Shown in pieces: positions 51,027-60,894 of a stretch of DNA of 64,000 bases. The notes beneath the pieces were generated by a model. The model worked only from the letters and a program-made list of their open reading frames with translations. It made no database searches and was not told the origin of the DNA. Made by a program: the position numbers and the translations under genes. This DNA comes from Rhodococcus sp. OK302 (GTDB lineage: Bacteria > Actinomycetota > Actinomycetes > Mycobacteriales > Mycobacteriaceae). The stretch is from assembly GCF_002245895.1 (NCBI RefSeq), contig NZ_NPJZ01000001.1, forward strand, positions 917,001 through 981,000, read 5' to 3'. The first letter of the stretch is position 1. Each line of letters begins with the position of its first letter.

Positions 51027-52007
51027 GTGAAGTTTCTCAGCAGGTTCTACATCGACGGGTTCATCCTCGGGATCATCGCGGCCGCAGTGCTCGGCAGTGT
51101 GTTCCCGGCATCCGGCTCTGCTGAGACAGTGCTCGACTGGGCCACCAAAATCGCCATCGGCTTCCTGTTCCTGCTCTACGGCGCCCGACTCTCCCCGCAG
51201 GAAGCGTGGAAGGGCGTCAAACATTGGCGACTGCACAGCGTTGTTCTGGCGTCGACGTTCCTTCTGTTCCCGCTGATCGGCCTCGCGCTGCGGATTCTGA
51301 CGCCGACGTTGATCAGCGACGAGTTGTACACCGGCATCCTCTACCTGTGCCTGGTTCCGTCGACGGTCCAATCGTCGATCGCCTTCACCTCCATCGCCAA
51401 GGGCAACGTGGCGGGCGCGATTGTGAGTGCGTCGTTCTCCAACCTGATCGGTGTTTTCATCACCCCATTGCTGGTGGTTCTACTGATGAACACCACCGGG
51501 CAGGCGACGGTCGATTTCTCTTCGATTCTCGACATCGTCGCGCAGCTGTTGGTCCCGTTCATCGTCGGCCAATTGATCCGCCCGCTGGTGATCGGTTGGC
51601 TCCAGAAGTACGCGGAGCCGACCAAGATCGTCGACCGCGGATCCATCCTTCTGGTTGTTTTTGCCGCATTCAGCGAAAGCATGAAGGACGGGATCTGGAG
51701 CACCATCACGATCTGGCAGATCCTGACTCTGGTGGTGGTGTGCTGCGTGATCCTGGCGGCGGTGTTGGGGGCAACCACCCTTGCCGGCAAGAAGCTCGGC
51801 TTCGATCAGGCCGATCGGATAGTCATCATCTTCTGCGGATCGAAGAAATCCTTGGCGACGGGTTTGCCGATGGCTGCGGTGCTCTTTGCCGGGCAGCCAG
51901 TGGGCCTGATCGTGTTGCCGCTGATGATCTTCCATCAGATCCAGCTGATCGTGTGTGCCGCGCTGGCGCAACGCTTCGCGAAACGAGATCCGGTCAGCGT
52001 CTCCTAG
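51027..52007 (+). CDS. Bile acid:sodium symporter family protein (SBF-like)
   Basis: About 326 residues with ten predicted TM segments of the BASS/SBF-like type (FYIDGFILGIIAAAVLGSVFP, IAIGFLFLLYGARLSPQEAWKGVKHWRLH, PSTVQSSIAFTSIAKGNVAGAIVSASFSNLIGVFITPLL, GSKKSLATGLPMAAVLF). The family moves organic anions with sodium; the bacterial substrate is unknown. I prefer the GTG at 51027, with TATCCT 7 nt upstream as a leaderless promoter; an ATG at 50994 would add 11 residues. The stop directly abuts the convergent YqgE stop. Confidence 0.87.
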   Translation: MKFLSRFYIDGFILGIIAAAVLGSVFPASGSAETVLDWATKIAIGFLFLLYGARLSPQEAWKGVKHWRLHSVVLASTFLLFPLIGLALRILTPTLISDELYTGILYLCLVPSTVQSSIAFTSIAKGNVAGAIVSASFSNLIGVFITPLLVVLLMNTTGQATVDFSSILDIVAQLLVPFIVGQLIRPLVIGWLQKYAEPTKIVDRGSILLVVFAAFSESMKDGIWSTITIWQILTLVVVCCVILAAVLGATTLAGKKLGFDQADRIVIIFCGSKKSLATGLPMAAVLFAGQPVGLIVLPLMIFHQIQLIVCAALAQRFAKRDPVSVS

Positions 52008-52625
52008 TCAGTTCCGCTCGAGCTCGATGGGGTGACTCGCCAGCATCGCGAACGGCAGCGGTTGGCGTCGCAGCACTCGGGCCCAGACGTCGACGCGCGG
52101 GACCGTCAGCACATCCGAGGGCAATGAACTGGTGACCATCCAGTCATTGCGCTCGAGCTCCGAATCAAGCTGTCCCAGAGTCCAACCCGAATATCCGGCA
52201 AAGATTCGAATCCCCTCGACCAGAGGAGCAATGACGTCGGGATCGGAGTCAAGATCCACCATGACAACTTTGCCGTCCACGCGGCGCAACCCTTCGATGC
52301 CGTCGATCATGGCGCCGTTGCGAGCGGTTCCGAGACAGAGCGCGGAATCCTGCTTGACCGGCCCGCCCACGTACAGCGAAGAAGGGTTAGCGGTGAGCGG
52401 CGCCCACTGCGGGAGGACGTTCTGCACGGCCGTCTCACTCGGCCGATTGATCACGACGCCAAGGCTTCCGGCGTCGTTGTGTTCGATCATGTAGATGACG
52501 GTGCGACGAAACGCAGGTTCGGTGAGATCGGTGGACGACACCAGCAAACTACCCGGACGAACCTCCGGTTCTATCCAGGCCATTCGATCATCGGGTCCTT
52601 CTGCGTGCGGCACAGAAGACATCAT
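52008..52625 (-). CDS. YqgE/AlgH family (UPF0301) protein
   Basis: 205-residue soluble protein of the AlgH/YqgE family. Motifs PGSLLVSSTDLTEPAFRRTVIYMIEHNDAGSLGVVINRPSE, LYVGGPVKQDSALCLG, RIFAGYSGWTLGQLDSELERNDWMV are diagnostic. Function is not settled. Starts 1 nt after the TetR stop (52627), so it is translated from the same message. Ends abutting the convergent symporter gene. Confidence 0.93.
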   Translation of the reverse strand: MMSSVPHAEGPDDRMAWIEPEVRPGSLLVSSTDLTEPAFRRTVIYMIEHNDAGSLGVVINRPSETAVQNVLPQWAPLTANPSSLYVGGPVKQDSALCLGTARNGAMIDGIEGLRRVDGKVVMVDLDSDPDVIAPLVEGIRIFAGYSGWTLGQLDSELERNDWMVTSSLPSDVLTVPRVDVWARVLRRQPLPFAMLASHPIELERN

Positions 52626-52626
52626 C

Positions 52627-53355
52627 TCACTTCAGCCCGGCGATCTCCGCGAGCAACGTCAGGTGCCGCTCGAAAAGCTCGCCAGGCTCGGCAAACGTGT
52701 CGGATCCGTACTGACCGAACACCTCGAAGTTGACGGAACCGAACAGCGCAACCCACACCAGAGTTCCCCGGGCAACTGCATCCAGCGATAGCTCGACGTC
52801 CATTTCGATACGAACGCGTTCGAGATCCAACGTCAAGGGTTCTCCGAGTTCGGCGTCCTGCTGCTGCGCCAGAGCCCCCGCCCGATACGCCCCGTCGATG
52901 ATCGCGATCAATCGAGTGACCACACGGGTACCCGGCCCGGTGGTCTCTTCACCGGGCGCGTTGTAGCCGGGGACCGGACTGCCGAACAGCAACCCGTATC
53001 GTGCCGGCTCGCGCACCGCCCAGGCACGCAAAGCTCGACCCAAGGCGAAGAACTGGCCCCGATGATCCTCCGCTGCAACGGCATTCACCGCTGCGTCTAC
53101 TTCGCTACCAAGCTCGTTGTAGCCGTCCACCACCAGCAACGTCAGCAGTTCGTCGCGACTGGCGACGTACCGGTAGACCGCCGAAGATACGACGCCCAGA
53201 TCGCGCGCCACTGCCCGTAGCGACAGGGCGGCAGCACCTACCGACGCCAGATGTTCGCGCCCGATCCGAGTGATGTCCTGCAATGTCTGTTCGCGTGCAC
53301 GCATCCGTGGAGTAGTGGCCTGCTCGCGCGCTCGCATCCGTGGAGTTCCAACCAT
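52627..53355 (-). CDS. TetR-family regulator with WHG-type C-terminal domain
   Basis: About 242 residues. HTH: LQDITRIGREHLASVGAAALSLRAVARDLGVVSSAVYRYVASRDELL. The C-terminal part (RALRAWAVREPARYGLLFGSPVPGYNAP) is the WHG domain of a TetR subgroup. The ATG at 53355 is preceded at 6 nt by CATGAT, itself 18 bp after TTGATT, consistent with a leaderless start. The N-terminus contains an 11-residue tandem duplication (TPRMRAREQAT, TPRMRAREQTL). Two identical palindromes between it and the divergent epimerase gene are its likely operators. Confidence 0.92.
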   Translation of the reverse strand: MVGTPRMRAREQATTPRMRAREQTLQDITRIGREHLASVGAAALSLRAVARDLGVVSSAVYRYVASRDELLTLLVVDGYNELGSEVDAAVNAVAAEDHRGQFFALGRALRAWAVREPARYGLLFGSPVPGYNAPGEETTGPGTRVVTRLIAIIDGAYRAGALAQQQDAELGEPLTLDLERVRIEMDVELSLDAVARGTLVWVALFGSVNFEVFGQYGSDTFAEPGELFERHLTLLAEIAGLK

Positions 53356-53397
53356 GAGGACATCATGCCTCAATTCCGAGAGCAGAATCAACAAAAG

Positions 53398-53460
53398 AGA
53401 GCAGTGCTCTTGACATGATTGAAAAGTGGGTCCATCCTTGAAATCGAGAGCAGTGCTCTC
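53398..53460. promoter_or_regulatory. Two AGAGCAGTGCTCT palindromes, TetR operators
   Basis: AGAGCAGTGCTCT occurs at 53398-53410 and, extended to GAGAGCAGTGCTCTC, at 53446-53460. The copies are 49 bp apart, in the divergent promoter region of the TetR gene and the epimerase gene. A half site (GAGAGCAG) is present near 53368. The arrangement suits coordinated repression of both genes by the adjacent TetR. Confidence 0.78.
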
Positions 53461-53489
53461 ACATTCGAAACCCTACTGAGGAGCGCGCC

Positions 53490-54431
53490 ATGACCAGCCT
53501 CGAAATCGTTACCGGAGCAGGCCCCGTCGGATCCACCGTCGCACTACAACTCGCTGGTCAGGGCGTCAATGTCCGCCTGCTGACCAGGTCTGGAAGCGGA
53601 CCCGAGCACCCCCGGATCGAGCGTCGTCGCGTCGACGTCTCGGATCCCGAAGCCCTGTGCACCGCCACAGAAGGCGCCACCGCGATCTACCACTGCATCC
53701 ACGCCGCCTACAACGCCGCGGACTGGGAACGCGAACTCCCGGCGGCAGAAAAGATCGTTCTCGACGTGGCTGCATCCATCGGCGCTGTGGTCGTGTTCCC
53801 GGAAAGCCTCTACTCCTACAACTCGGACACCGTGATGACGGAAGCTGATCCCCGTAGCGCAAACGGAGGCAAGCGCGGAGTCCGCACAGCATTGCTACGC
53901 GGCCGGGCAGCGTCGCCGACACCGACAGTGAGTGTGGTCGCCTCCGACTTCTTCGGCCCCTTCGTACGCACCGCCCACGCGGGTGAACGCATGGTTCCAA
54001 AAGTCATGGCCGGTAAGAAGATTCGCGTCATAGCGTCCGCCGATCAGCCACATTCCTTCACCTACGTTCCCGATCTTGCGGCCGCGATGATTGCCGCAGC
54101 CCACAATCCGGCGCTCTGGAACTCCGTCCTGCATGCACCCACCGGCCACGCGCTCACTCAGCGCACAATTGCCGAGGCCTTTGCACACGCTGCCGGAGCC
54201 CCTCCCGCCAAGGTTGGCGTCCTGCCGGCCTGGGTCCTCGACGCCGTCGGCAAAGTCCATACCGACACCCGCGAACTCGCCGAGATGAACTACCAGTTCG
54301 CAAAGCCGTTTGTCATGGATTCAAGTGCCAGCGAGGCACTCTTGGGTCTGGAACCGACTCCGCTCGATCAAGCGGCGGGGGAGACCGTCGACTGGTGGCA
54401 CGCCGAGCAGGCCCGCACTGCAGCAGCCTGA
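53490..54431 (+). CDS. NAD(P)-dependent epimerase/dehydratase-like protein
   Basis: 313-residue Rossmann protein of the extended SDR/NmrA type. The N-terminal nucleotide motif is VTGAGPVGSTVA; the usual catalytic YxxxK is not evident (SLYSYNSDTVM occurs instead), so it may bind NAD(P) without classical epimerase chemistry. HSFTYVPDLAAAM and the C-terminal substrate half fit the family. GAGGAG precedes the ATG. Divergent from a TetR regulator with shared operators, so probably induced by that regulator's ligand. Confidence 0.85.
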   Translation: MTSLEIVTGAGPVGSTVALQLAGQGVNVRLLTRSGSGPEHPRIERRRVDVSDPEALCTATEGATAIYHCIHAAYNAADWERELPAAEKIVLDVAASIGAVVVFPESLYSYNSDTVMTEADPRSANGGKRGVRTALLRGRAASPTPTVSVVASDFFGPFVRTAHAGERMVPKVMAGKKIRVIASADQPHSFTYVPDLAAAMIAAAHNPALWNSVLHAPTGHALTQRTIAEAFAHAAGAPPAKVGVLPAWVLDAVGKVHTDTRELAEMNYQFAKPFVMDSSASEALLGLEPTPLDQAAGETVDWWHAEQARTAAA

Positions 54432-54551
54432 GGGCACGAACTGATCATTCAATGTTCCAAGAGATGGGACTTTCGTTCCCACACGCTGCACAAATCCCTA
54501 GTGTCCACGTCACACCAAACAAATCTGACACAAGCGCACTGAGGGGTACCG

Positions 54552-54986
54552 ATGGCCATGCTTCTACGAACAATCACCCTGCCTACCGATCCGGACCAGA
54601 TCTGGTCTGTGATCAAAGGATTCGACAAACTCGCCTCCTGGCACCCACGCATTCCACCCTCCGAAATGGAGGGAAATACAGACCCGAACACCCCCGGTTC
54701 CGTACGTCGATTCATCGTCGACGGCAACGTCGTGGCACGTGAAAAGTTGATCGAGCATGATGATCAGGGTCGAACCTACAGCTACGAGGTACTCGACAAA
54801 CCAATTCCGGTCGACAATTACATTGCACGCATCGAAGTAGTACCTACCCCTGACGGCTGTGAAGTTCGATGGACCGCTACCTACGACGGAGCCGACGAGA
54901 TCATCCCGGTCGTGGAAACCGCCTTCGGCGACGGCGTGTACTCGGTTGGCCTCGATGCACTGCGAGACCGGTTCGACCGCCGATAA
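54552..54986 (+). CDS. SRPBCC (START/polyketide-cyclase-like) protein
   Basis: 144 residues of the SRPBCC helix-grip fold: LPTDPDQIWSVIKGFDKLASWHPRIPPSEMEGN, GSVRRFIVDGNVVAREKLIEHDDQGRTYSYEVLDKPIPVDNY and a C-terminal helix. Such proteins bind hydrophobic ligands in a central cavity. GAGGGG lies about 6 nt before the ATG. Ligand and role unknown. Confidence 0.88.
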   Translation: MAMLLRTITLPTDPDQIWSVIKGFDKLASWHPRIPPSEMEGNTDPNTPGSVRRFIVDGNVVAREKLIEHDDQGRTYSYEVLDKPIPVDNYIARIEVVPTPDGCEVRWTATYDGADEIIPVVETAFGDGVYSVGLDALRDRFDRR

Positions 54987-55012
54987 CTCGGTTCCCGCTA
55001 GAGTTTCCCTCC

Positions 55013-56338
55013 ATGACCCCAGCCTCGAACCGCCGCGAGGCTTGGCGCCGGACGCTCCACACTCTTCGTGAATCCCCGGGTCTCGGACGGTTGGCTCTCG
55101 TCCGCTTCTCGAGTCAGTTCGGCGACGGTTTGTTCCAGGCCGCATTGGGTGGTGCGATCCTGTTCAATCCGGAGCGGGAAACCGATCCGGTGGCCATCGC
55201 TGCGGGCTTTGCCGTACTGCTGCTGCCGTATTCGATCATCGGCCCGTTTGCCGGCGCACTTCTGGACCGTTGGGATCGACGACTCGTCCTCCTGTGGGCG
55301 AGTGTTCTGCGTGGACTGCTGATTCTGACCGCCGCCGTCCTCCTTGCAACCAGTGGTGGGGAATCTGCACTGTTGTTGTGCGCGTTGGCAGCCATCGGAG
55401 TCAGCAGATTTGTCGGCGCCGGTGTCTCGGCAGCCTTACCCAAGGTTGTCCGGCAATCCTGGCTGGTGGCCACCAATTCCGTTCTCACTACAGCAGGTTC
55501 AGTGGTGTCAGCACTGGGAGCGGCGACGGCCGTCACCATCATCGGCTTGGTCGGTGCCGGTGATCGGGCCTCGGCAATCGCCGTCGCCTGCGCGGCGGTG
55601 GGATCAATCATTGCGGCTTTGGCAGCAGCAAGATTCAGCGCCAGATCACTCGGCCCCACACCATCTGAAACCACAGCATCGGAAACCACAGCATCGGAAA
55701 CCTCGAACAGTAGCGCCGCCCTCTCGGTCCTGAGCGGCCTGAAAACCGGTGCCACCGCAGTGTGGCAAGCCCCCGGCGTCACCACCACGATGATCGGAAT
55801 CGGCGCGCACAGAATCTGTTTCGGCATCAACACCCTCATCATGGTGCTGGTATTGCGGGACACATCGAACGGCTCCGGATTGCCCGGCGGGATGGCAGGA
55901 TTCGGCGTTGCCGTCGGTGCAACCGCCATCGGGATGCTGCTCGCCGCGCTGATCACGCCATTCCTGATACCGCGCATCGGGCGCTCCCGCACCGTGACCT
56001 ACGCCCTGGCTGCGGCCGCCACGATCCAGCTCGTCTTTGTCACGAGCCTGACGCAGGGATCGCTCCTGATCGCCGCATTCCTGCTCGGCATCGCCGGGCA
56101 GTCCGTCAAACTCGCGGGCGATGCCGCCATGCAGATAGACGTCGACGACGACCGTCGTGGTCAGGTATTCGCCTTGCAGGACACCGTCTTCAACATCGCA
56201 TTCATCGGCGCGATCGCGGCCGGATCGACGGTGATAGCGCCCGACGGCAAGAGCGTCGGATTGGCTGTGGCCGGTGCCGGAATCTATGCCGCGGCGCTGT
56301 CAGCCGTCCTGGTCAACCGGCGCGTCCGCGGGGGTTGA
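55013..56338 (+). CDS. MFS transporter
   Basis: 441 residues with about eleven to twelve TM helices; the loop GALLDRWDRRLVLLWASVLRG is the MFS A-motif (G-x-x-x-D-R-x-x-R-R). The central cytoplasmic loop contains a short SETTA tandem repeat. Similar to the group of putative drug or siderophore exporters, but no substrate can be named. TAGAGT lies 8 nt before the ATG, with no Shine-Dalgarno. The last 39 bp overlap the 3' end of the convergent pcnA gene. Confidence 0.88.
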   Translation: MTPASNRREAWRRTLHTLRESPGLGRLALVRFSSQFGDGLFQAALGGAILFNPERETDPVAIAAGFAVLLLPYSIIGPFAGALLDRWDRRLVLLWASVLRGLLILTAAVLLATSGGESALLLCALAAIGVSRFVGAGVSAALPKVVRQSWLVATNSVLTTAGSVVSALGAATAVTIIGLVGAGDRASAIAVACAAVGSIIAALAAARFSARSLGPTPSETTASETTASETSNSSAALSVLSGLKTGATAVWQAPGVTTTMIGIGAHRICFGINTLIMVLVLRDTSNGSGLPGGMAGFGVAVGATAIGMLLAALITPFLIPRIGRSRTVTYALAAAATIQLVFVTSLTQGSLLIAAFLLGIAGQSVKLAGDAAMQIDVDDDRRGQVFALQDTVFNIAFIGAIAAGSTVIAPDGKSVGLAVAGAGIYAAALSAVLVNRRVRGG

Positions 56339-57817
56339 CGGAGCGGGGGCTGATTCAGCAGGCTCCGACTGCGCAGCCCACCACTTCAACAACTCGGCCT
56401 CGGCCACGTCGCGCTCGAGCGGACCGCGGTCCAGACGCAGTTCCTTGAGGAAGCTCCACGCCTTGCCCACCTGCGGGCCGGCCGGGATGTTCAGCAACTC
56501 CATGATGGCGTTGCCGTCCAGGTCCGGGCGCACGCGCGCCAAGTCTTCCTGCTCGGCGATGCGGGCGATCCGCTCTTCGATGTCGTCGTAGGTGGCCTGC
56601 AACTGGGCGGCCCGACGCTTGTTGCGGGTGGTGCAGTCCGCGCGCACGAGTTTATGCAACTGCTGAATCTGTTCACCGGCATCGGTGACGTAACGCCGCA
56701 CAGCAGAATCCGTCCACTGCCCCTTGCCGTAGCCATGAAAACGCAAGTGCAGGAACACAAGATGCGAGATGTCGTCGACCATCTGCTTGGAGAATTTGAG
56801 TGCACGCAGACGCTTGCGAACCAGCTTGGCGCCGACAACCTCGTGGTGATGGAAGCTGACGCCGCCGGCAGGCTCGTTGCGCTTGGTGTCGGGCTTGCCG
56901 ATGTCGTGAAGCAGTGCAGCCCAACGCAATACGAGGTCCGGATCACCCTCTTCGAGATCGATCGCTTGCTGCAACACGGTCAGCGAGTGCTGGTAGACGT
57001 CCTTGTGCTGGTGGTGCTCGTCGATCTCGAGCTTCATCTGCGGAACCTCAGGCAACACAAACGCAGCCAAACCGGAATCGACCATCACGTTGATTCCGTC
57101 CACCGGGTACATGCCCAGCATCAGCTTGTTCAGCTCAGCCTGGACCCGCTCGGCGGTGATCCGCTCGATCTGCGACGCCATTTCCTTGATGGCTTCGAGA
57201 ACACGATTGTTTAACGTGAAACCAAGCTGCGAGACGAACCGCGCGGCGCGCAGCATCCGCAGCGGATCATCGTTGAACGAGTTCTCGGGAGCCGACGGCG
57301 TATCGAGCTCGCCGGCCAGCAGCGCGTCCATACCGTTCAGCGGATCGACGAACGTGAAGGAACCGTCCGCGCCGATCTGCATTGCCATCGCATTGACCGT
57401 GAAATCGCGGCGCACCAGATCGTCGGCGAGCGTGCTGCCGTATTGGACGATCGGATTACGCGAGACGCGATCGTAGGCATCCGCCCGGAAGGTCGTGATT
57501 TCGATCTCCTGGCCATCCTTGATGGCGCTGATCGTCCCGAAGTCGATTCCGGTGTCCCACTGCTTGTCGACCCAGCCCTTGAGCAGAGCCTGCACCTTCT
57601 CCGGGCGCGCATCCGTCGTGAAATCGAGATCACCGCTGAAGCGGCCCAGGATCGTGTCACGAACGCTGCCACCCACCAGATACAGCTCGTGACCGGCGGC
57701 GGCGAAGCGCTCGCCCAGCGGATTCAACACATCTGAGAGCGTGCGCAATGTGTCGGAAGCGTCGGCAAGCAGTCGCAGGCGGCGATCGGCATCGGAGGTA
57801 GGGGCAGTCACGTCCAT
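56300..57817 (-). CDS. pcnA: CCA tRNA nucleotidyltransferase / poly(A) polymerase family
   Basis: 505-residue class II nucleotidyltransferase that adds or repairs the 3' CCA of tRNAs. The nucleotidyltransferase domain has [25 protein letters not shown] with the two catalytic Asp residues; [11 protein letters not shown] and the [17 protein letters not shown] motif follow. An HD domain ([16 protein letters not shown]...HHHEVVGA) lies near residue 300. Orthologue position matches M. tuberculosis Rv3907c, next to a NUDIX gene and murJ, near oriC. Confidence 0.95.
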   Translation of the reverse strand: MDVTAPTSDADRRLRLLADASDTLRTLSDVLNPLGERFAAAGHELYLVGGSVRDTILGRFSGDLDFTTDARPEKVQALLKGWVDKQWDTGIDFGTISAIKDGQEIEITTFRADAYDRVSRNPIVQYGSTLADDLVRRDFTVNAMAMQIGADGSFTFVDPLNGMDALLAGELDTPSAPENSFNDDPLRMLRAARFVSQLGFTLNNRVLEAIKEMASQIERITAERVQAELNKLMLGMYPVDGINVMVDSGLAAFVLPEVPQMKLEIDEHHQHKDVYQHSLTVLQQAIDLEEGDPDLVLRWAALLHDIGKPDTKRNEPAGGVSFHHHEVVGAKLVRKRLRALKFSKQMVDDISHLVFLHLRFHGYGKGQWTDSAVRRYVTDAGEQIQQLHKLVRADCTTRNKRRAAQLQATYDDIEERIARIAEQEDLARVRPDLDGNAIMELLNIPAGPQVGKAWSFLKELRLDRGPLERDVAEAELLKWWAAQSEPAESAPAPSTPADAPVDQDG

Positions 57818-57922
57818 GGAGCTTACTTAAGGTGCGCAAATAGAAGAACGCGCATACGAACGCGAGTGGCCGCTTTGCGCGGGTTACCGGTCAACTCATC
57901 GATGCCAACTAGTATCGATGAG

Positions 57923-58528
57923 GTGTCCGGTGCCGAACGAACGAACAGGAGCCGTCGCAACTCGCGACGTCGCCCTGCCGTCGGCAACCCCGAAAGATCT
58001 GCGATGCGCACGGTCCGCGAAACTTCGGCCGGCGGATTGGTCGTCGACGGCTGGGGTGGCCCGCCCGAACGCCTGTGCGCTGCACTGATCGGCCGAACCG
58101 ACCGCCGCGGACGCCTTCTGTGGTCGCTCCCCAAGGGCCACATCGAGCAAGGTGAGACGGCCGAGCAGACGGCCATGCGCGAGGTCGAAGAAGAAACGGG
58201 CATTCAGGGAACCGTCCTGGCGCCGTTGGGCAGCATCGACTACTGGTTTGTCACCGAAGGCCGACGCGTCCACAAAACAGTGCACCACTACCTCCTGCGT
58301 TTCCTCGGCGGCGAACTTTCCGACGAGGACATCGAGGTCACCGAGGTCGCGTGGGTTCCGCTGTCCGAGCTGCATTCCCGCCTCGCTTATGCGGATGAAC
58401 GGAAACTGGCCGAGCTCGCCTCGCAGATGATCGCAGAAATGCCCCGACCTGCTGGAATGCCGCTCACCACCGACACTCCCCGCACCGCCGCGATACCAAC
58501 GCACCCGAAGGAACCGGACGCCGGATGA
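57923..58528 (+). CDS. NUDIX hydrolase (MutT4-like)
   Basis: About 201 residues. The NUDIX box is [23 protein letters not shown] (G-x5-E-x7-REUXEEXGU) with neighbouring LLWSLPKGH and [29 protein letters not shown]; it closely resembles mycobacterial Rv3908 (MutT4) in both sequence and place. An Arg-rich N-terminus ([16 protein letters not shown]) precedes the domain. I take the GTG at 57923, 7 nt after a TAGTAT -10; ATG 57902 or an upstream start at 57866 are alternatives. Probably hydrolyses a nucleotide diphosphate derivative; substrate not fixed. Overlaps the DUF6049 start (ATGA). Confidence 0.88.
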   Translation: MSGAERTNRSRRNSRRRPAVGNPERSAMRTVRETSAGGLVVDGWGGPPERLCAALIGRTDRRGRLLWSLPKGHIEQGETAEQTAMREVEEETGIQGTVLAPLGSIDYWFVTEGRRVHKTVHHYLLRFLGGELSDEDIEVTEVAWVPLSELHSRLAYADERKLAELASQMIAEMPRPAGMPLTTDTPRTAAIPTHPKEPDAG

Positions 58529-60894
58529 GAATGGCTTTACGGCGAGCGGGTGTTGCCGCTCTGGTGATGGCCGCTGTTGGTTTGACGGGCAGTGCCGGTG
58601 TGGGTCCCGCAACCCCCGCCCCGGCCGGTGCGCTTCCAATAGAGACCGGCTCGCACACCAAAGCTCCCCGTACCAGCACCGACGGCAAGTTCCTGGAACT
58701 CTCCATCCAGTCCACCTCGCCCAGCACCATCACCACGACCAGTGCTCCCACTGTGGTCGTGCGGGGCACCGTCAAGAATGTCGGCGACCGGCCCGTCGAA
58801 GATGTCGGCGTCCGATTGCAACGTGCGCCGGCCATCGACAATGCAGCCGACGTGCGCGGCGCACTCGAATTCGATCAGGCCATCTTCGATACGGTCGGCG
58901 AATTCGATACCGTCGCCACCAGCCTCGACAAGGGTGAATCCCGGCCGTTCACGCTGTCACTCCCGCTACGCTCCGCCACGGAACTCTCCCTCGACATCAC
59001 CGAACCCGGCGTCTACCCGATGCTCGTCAACGTCAACGGCACCCCCGAATACGGCGGCGCGGCCAGGCTCGACGACGCACGATTCCTCCTCCCGGTTCTC
59101 GGAGTACCGGCTGTGTCCGGCGCAACGACAACATCCGAATCGACCAGCGCTTCCACCGCAGTTGTCCCTCCCGACACCTCGGCCCCGGTCGGCGTGACGA
59201 TGATGTGGCCTCTCGCCGACGCACCGAAACTCGTCGGCGGAATCCCCGGATCGATCAACGACCCCATCCGTCTCATCGACGACGACCTTGCCACCGAACT
59301 TTCCGACGGCGGACGCCTCGACGCGCTTGTCGACGCCGTCGAATCTGCGACCAAACCCGAAAACGACGCCGACGGCAAGGTCACGGATTCCCTCTGCCTC
59401 GCCATCGATCCCGACCTGCTGATCACCGTCGAGAACATGACGCGCGGATACCTCGTCGTCGACAATGCCGGAATCCCCGCCGGTGATACCCATGAAGGCC
59501 GCGGACGGGATGCGGCCGGCAACTGGCTGCAAAGAGTCAAGACTTTGGCAGCGTCGATGTGCACGACGTCCGTTCCTTTTGCGCAGGCCGATCTCGCCGC
59601 GGTCGGTACCGTCGCAAATCCTGAATTGACGGCGACGGCCATCGATCGCCCCGCCGACATCCTCGACAACATCCTCGGTGTGACCTCGGTTCGGAACTTC
59701 GTGTGGCCGGATTCGGGAGTCCTCGATTCCGTCACCGTCGACACTCTCAACGCCCACCCCACCACCGCCCTGGTGGCAGCGTCATCTGTGGATTCGAGCC
59801 GCGCACAACTCTCCTCACGCATCACCGAGACCGTCAGCGCACTCGCTTTCGACACCGGAGCGGCCGCAGCCCTCGCCGCGACCGGATCCAACCCGTCGAC
59901 GCCGTCGTACATCGACCAGGACACGGCGCCGCAACTCGCATCCGAATCCCGGGTTGCCCGACGTCAGGATGCGCTGGGCGCACTAGCCTGGTCCGCATTG
60001 ACTCCCACCGCCCGGCCGCGCAATCAGATCCTGGCGCCGCCGCAGCTCTGGAGCGCCGACGCCGACGACGCCACCGCAGTGCTGTCGATGCTGTCGACAC
60101 TCATCCGTTCAGGCCTGGCCACACCGCAGTCCCTGCCCGCGCTGCTCGGACGGCAACCCGGCACCACCGATGCCGCGACGCTCGAATACCCGGAACGGGC
60201 AACCGAGGACGGTCCGCAGACATCGGTCATCGACACTGCGCGGACACAATTGCCCCGCATCGACGCTCTCGAATCGACCCTCGTGGACGATCCCGGACTT
60301 CCGTTGACGCCGCGGCGGTTCACGGCGCCGCTTCGTGAGGATCTGCTGCGCGCGATGAGTTCGGCCAATCGACGCGACGCCAGTGCCACCGCCGTCCGAA
60401 ATGCCGAACGAGCAGCGAGCATCCGCGCAGCCAACGTGACGGGCACCGTCGACAACCTCTACCGAGCAGTCACCGTCGTATCTCCGGGAGGCGTCTACAC
60501 ACTGGCGTCCGGTCAAGCTCCGTTGCTGCTCGTAGCTCGCAACGAACTGCCGATCGCGATCAACGTCAACCTCCGAGTGGATGCTCCGCCGGAGATGAAA
60601 ATCAGTGATATCGGTCCCAAACAGTTGCCGCCACGCGGTAGCCGACAATTGACTGTGCCTGCGGAAATGAACGATTCCCGCAAGTTGGTCGTCAACTTCT
60701 CCCTCACGACAACTGACGGACGCCAATTGGGTGTGCCGACCAGCGTGACCGTACGGTCGAATGCGTACGGTCGTCCGCTGGCCGCTCTGACCGCAACTGC
60801 GGGGGGTTTGCTGTTGTTTTTGGCGGGTAGGCGGCTGTGGCATCGATTCAGGGGTCAGCCGGACCCAGCAGATGAAGGGTACGAACAGCGATGA
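58525..60894 (+). CDS. DUF6049 family exported membrane protein (Rv3909-like)
   Basis: 789 residues. Signal peptide about 1-36 ([27 protein letters not shown]), a large extracytoplasmic region with Ig-like beta segments at both ends ([44 protein letters not shown]), and one C-terminal TM helix ([17 protein letters not shown]) with a short basic tail. It lies between the NUDIX gene and murJ with 4-nt overlaps on both sides, the conserved actinobacterial order, and is therefore likely to work with MurJ in cell-wall synthesis. No catalytic motif is visible. Confidence 0.88.
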   Translation: MRMALRRAGVAALVMAAVGLTGSAGVGPATPAPAGALPIETGSHTKAPRTSTDGKFLELSIQSTSPSTITTTSAPTVVVRGTVKNVGDRPVEDVGVRLQRAPAIDNAADVRGALEFDQAIFDTVGEFDTVATSLDKGESRPFTLSLPLRSATELSLDITEPGVYPMLVNVNGTPEYGGAARLDDARFLLPVLGVPAVSGATTTSESTSASTAVVPPDTSAPVGVTMMWPLADAPKLVGGIPGSINDPIRLIDDDLATELSDGGRLDALVDAVESATKPENDADGKVTDSLCLAIDPDLLITVENMTRGYLVVDNAGIPAGDTHEGRGRDAAGNWLQRVKTLAASMCTTSVPFAQADLAAVGTVANPELTATAIDRPADILDNILGVTSVRNFVWPDSGVLDSVTVDTLNAHPTTALVAASSVDSSRAQLSSRITETVSALAFDTGAAAALAATGSNPSTPSYIDQDTAPQLASESRVARRQDALGALAWSALTPTARPRNQILAPPQLWSADADDATAVLSMLSTLIRSGLATPQSLPALLGRQPGTTDAATLEYPERATEDGPQTSVIDTARTQLPRIDALESTLVDDPGLPLTPRRFTAPLREDLLRAMSSANRRDASATAVRNAERAASIRAANVTGTVDNLYRAVTVVSPGGVYTLASGQAPLLLVARNELPIAINVNLRVDAPPEMKISDIGPKQLPPRGSRQLTVPAEMNDSRKLVVNFSLTTTDGRQLGVPTSVTVRSNAYGRPLAALTATAGGLLLFLAGRRLWHRFRGQPDPADEGYEQR

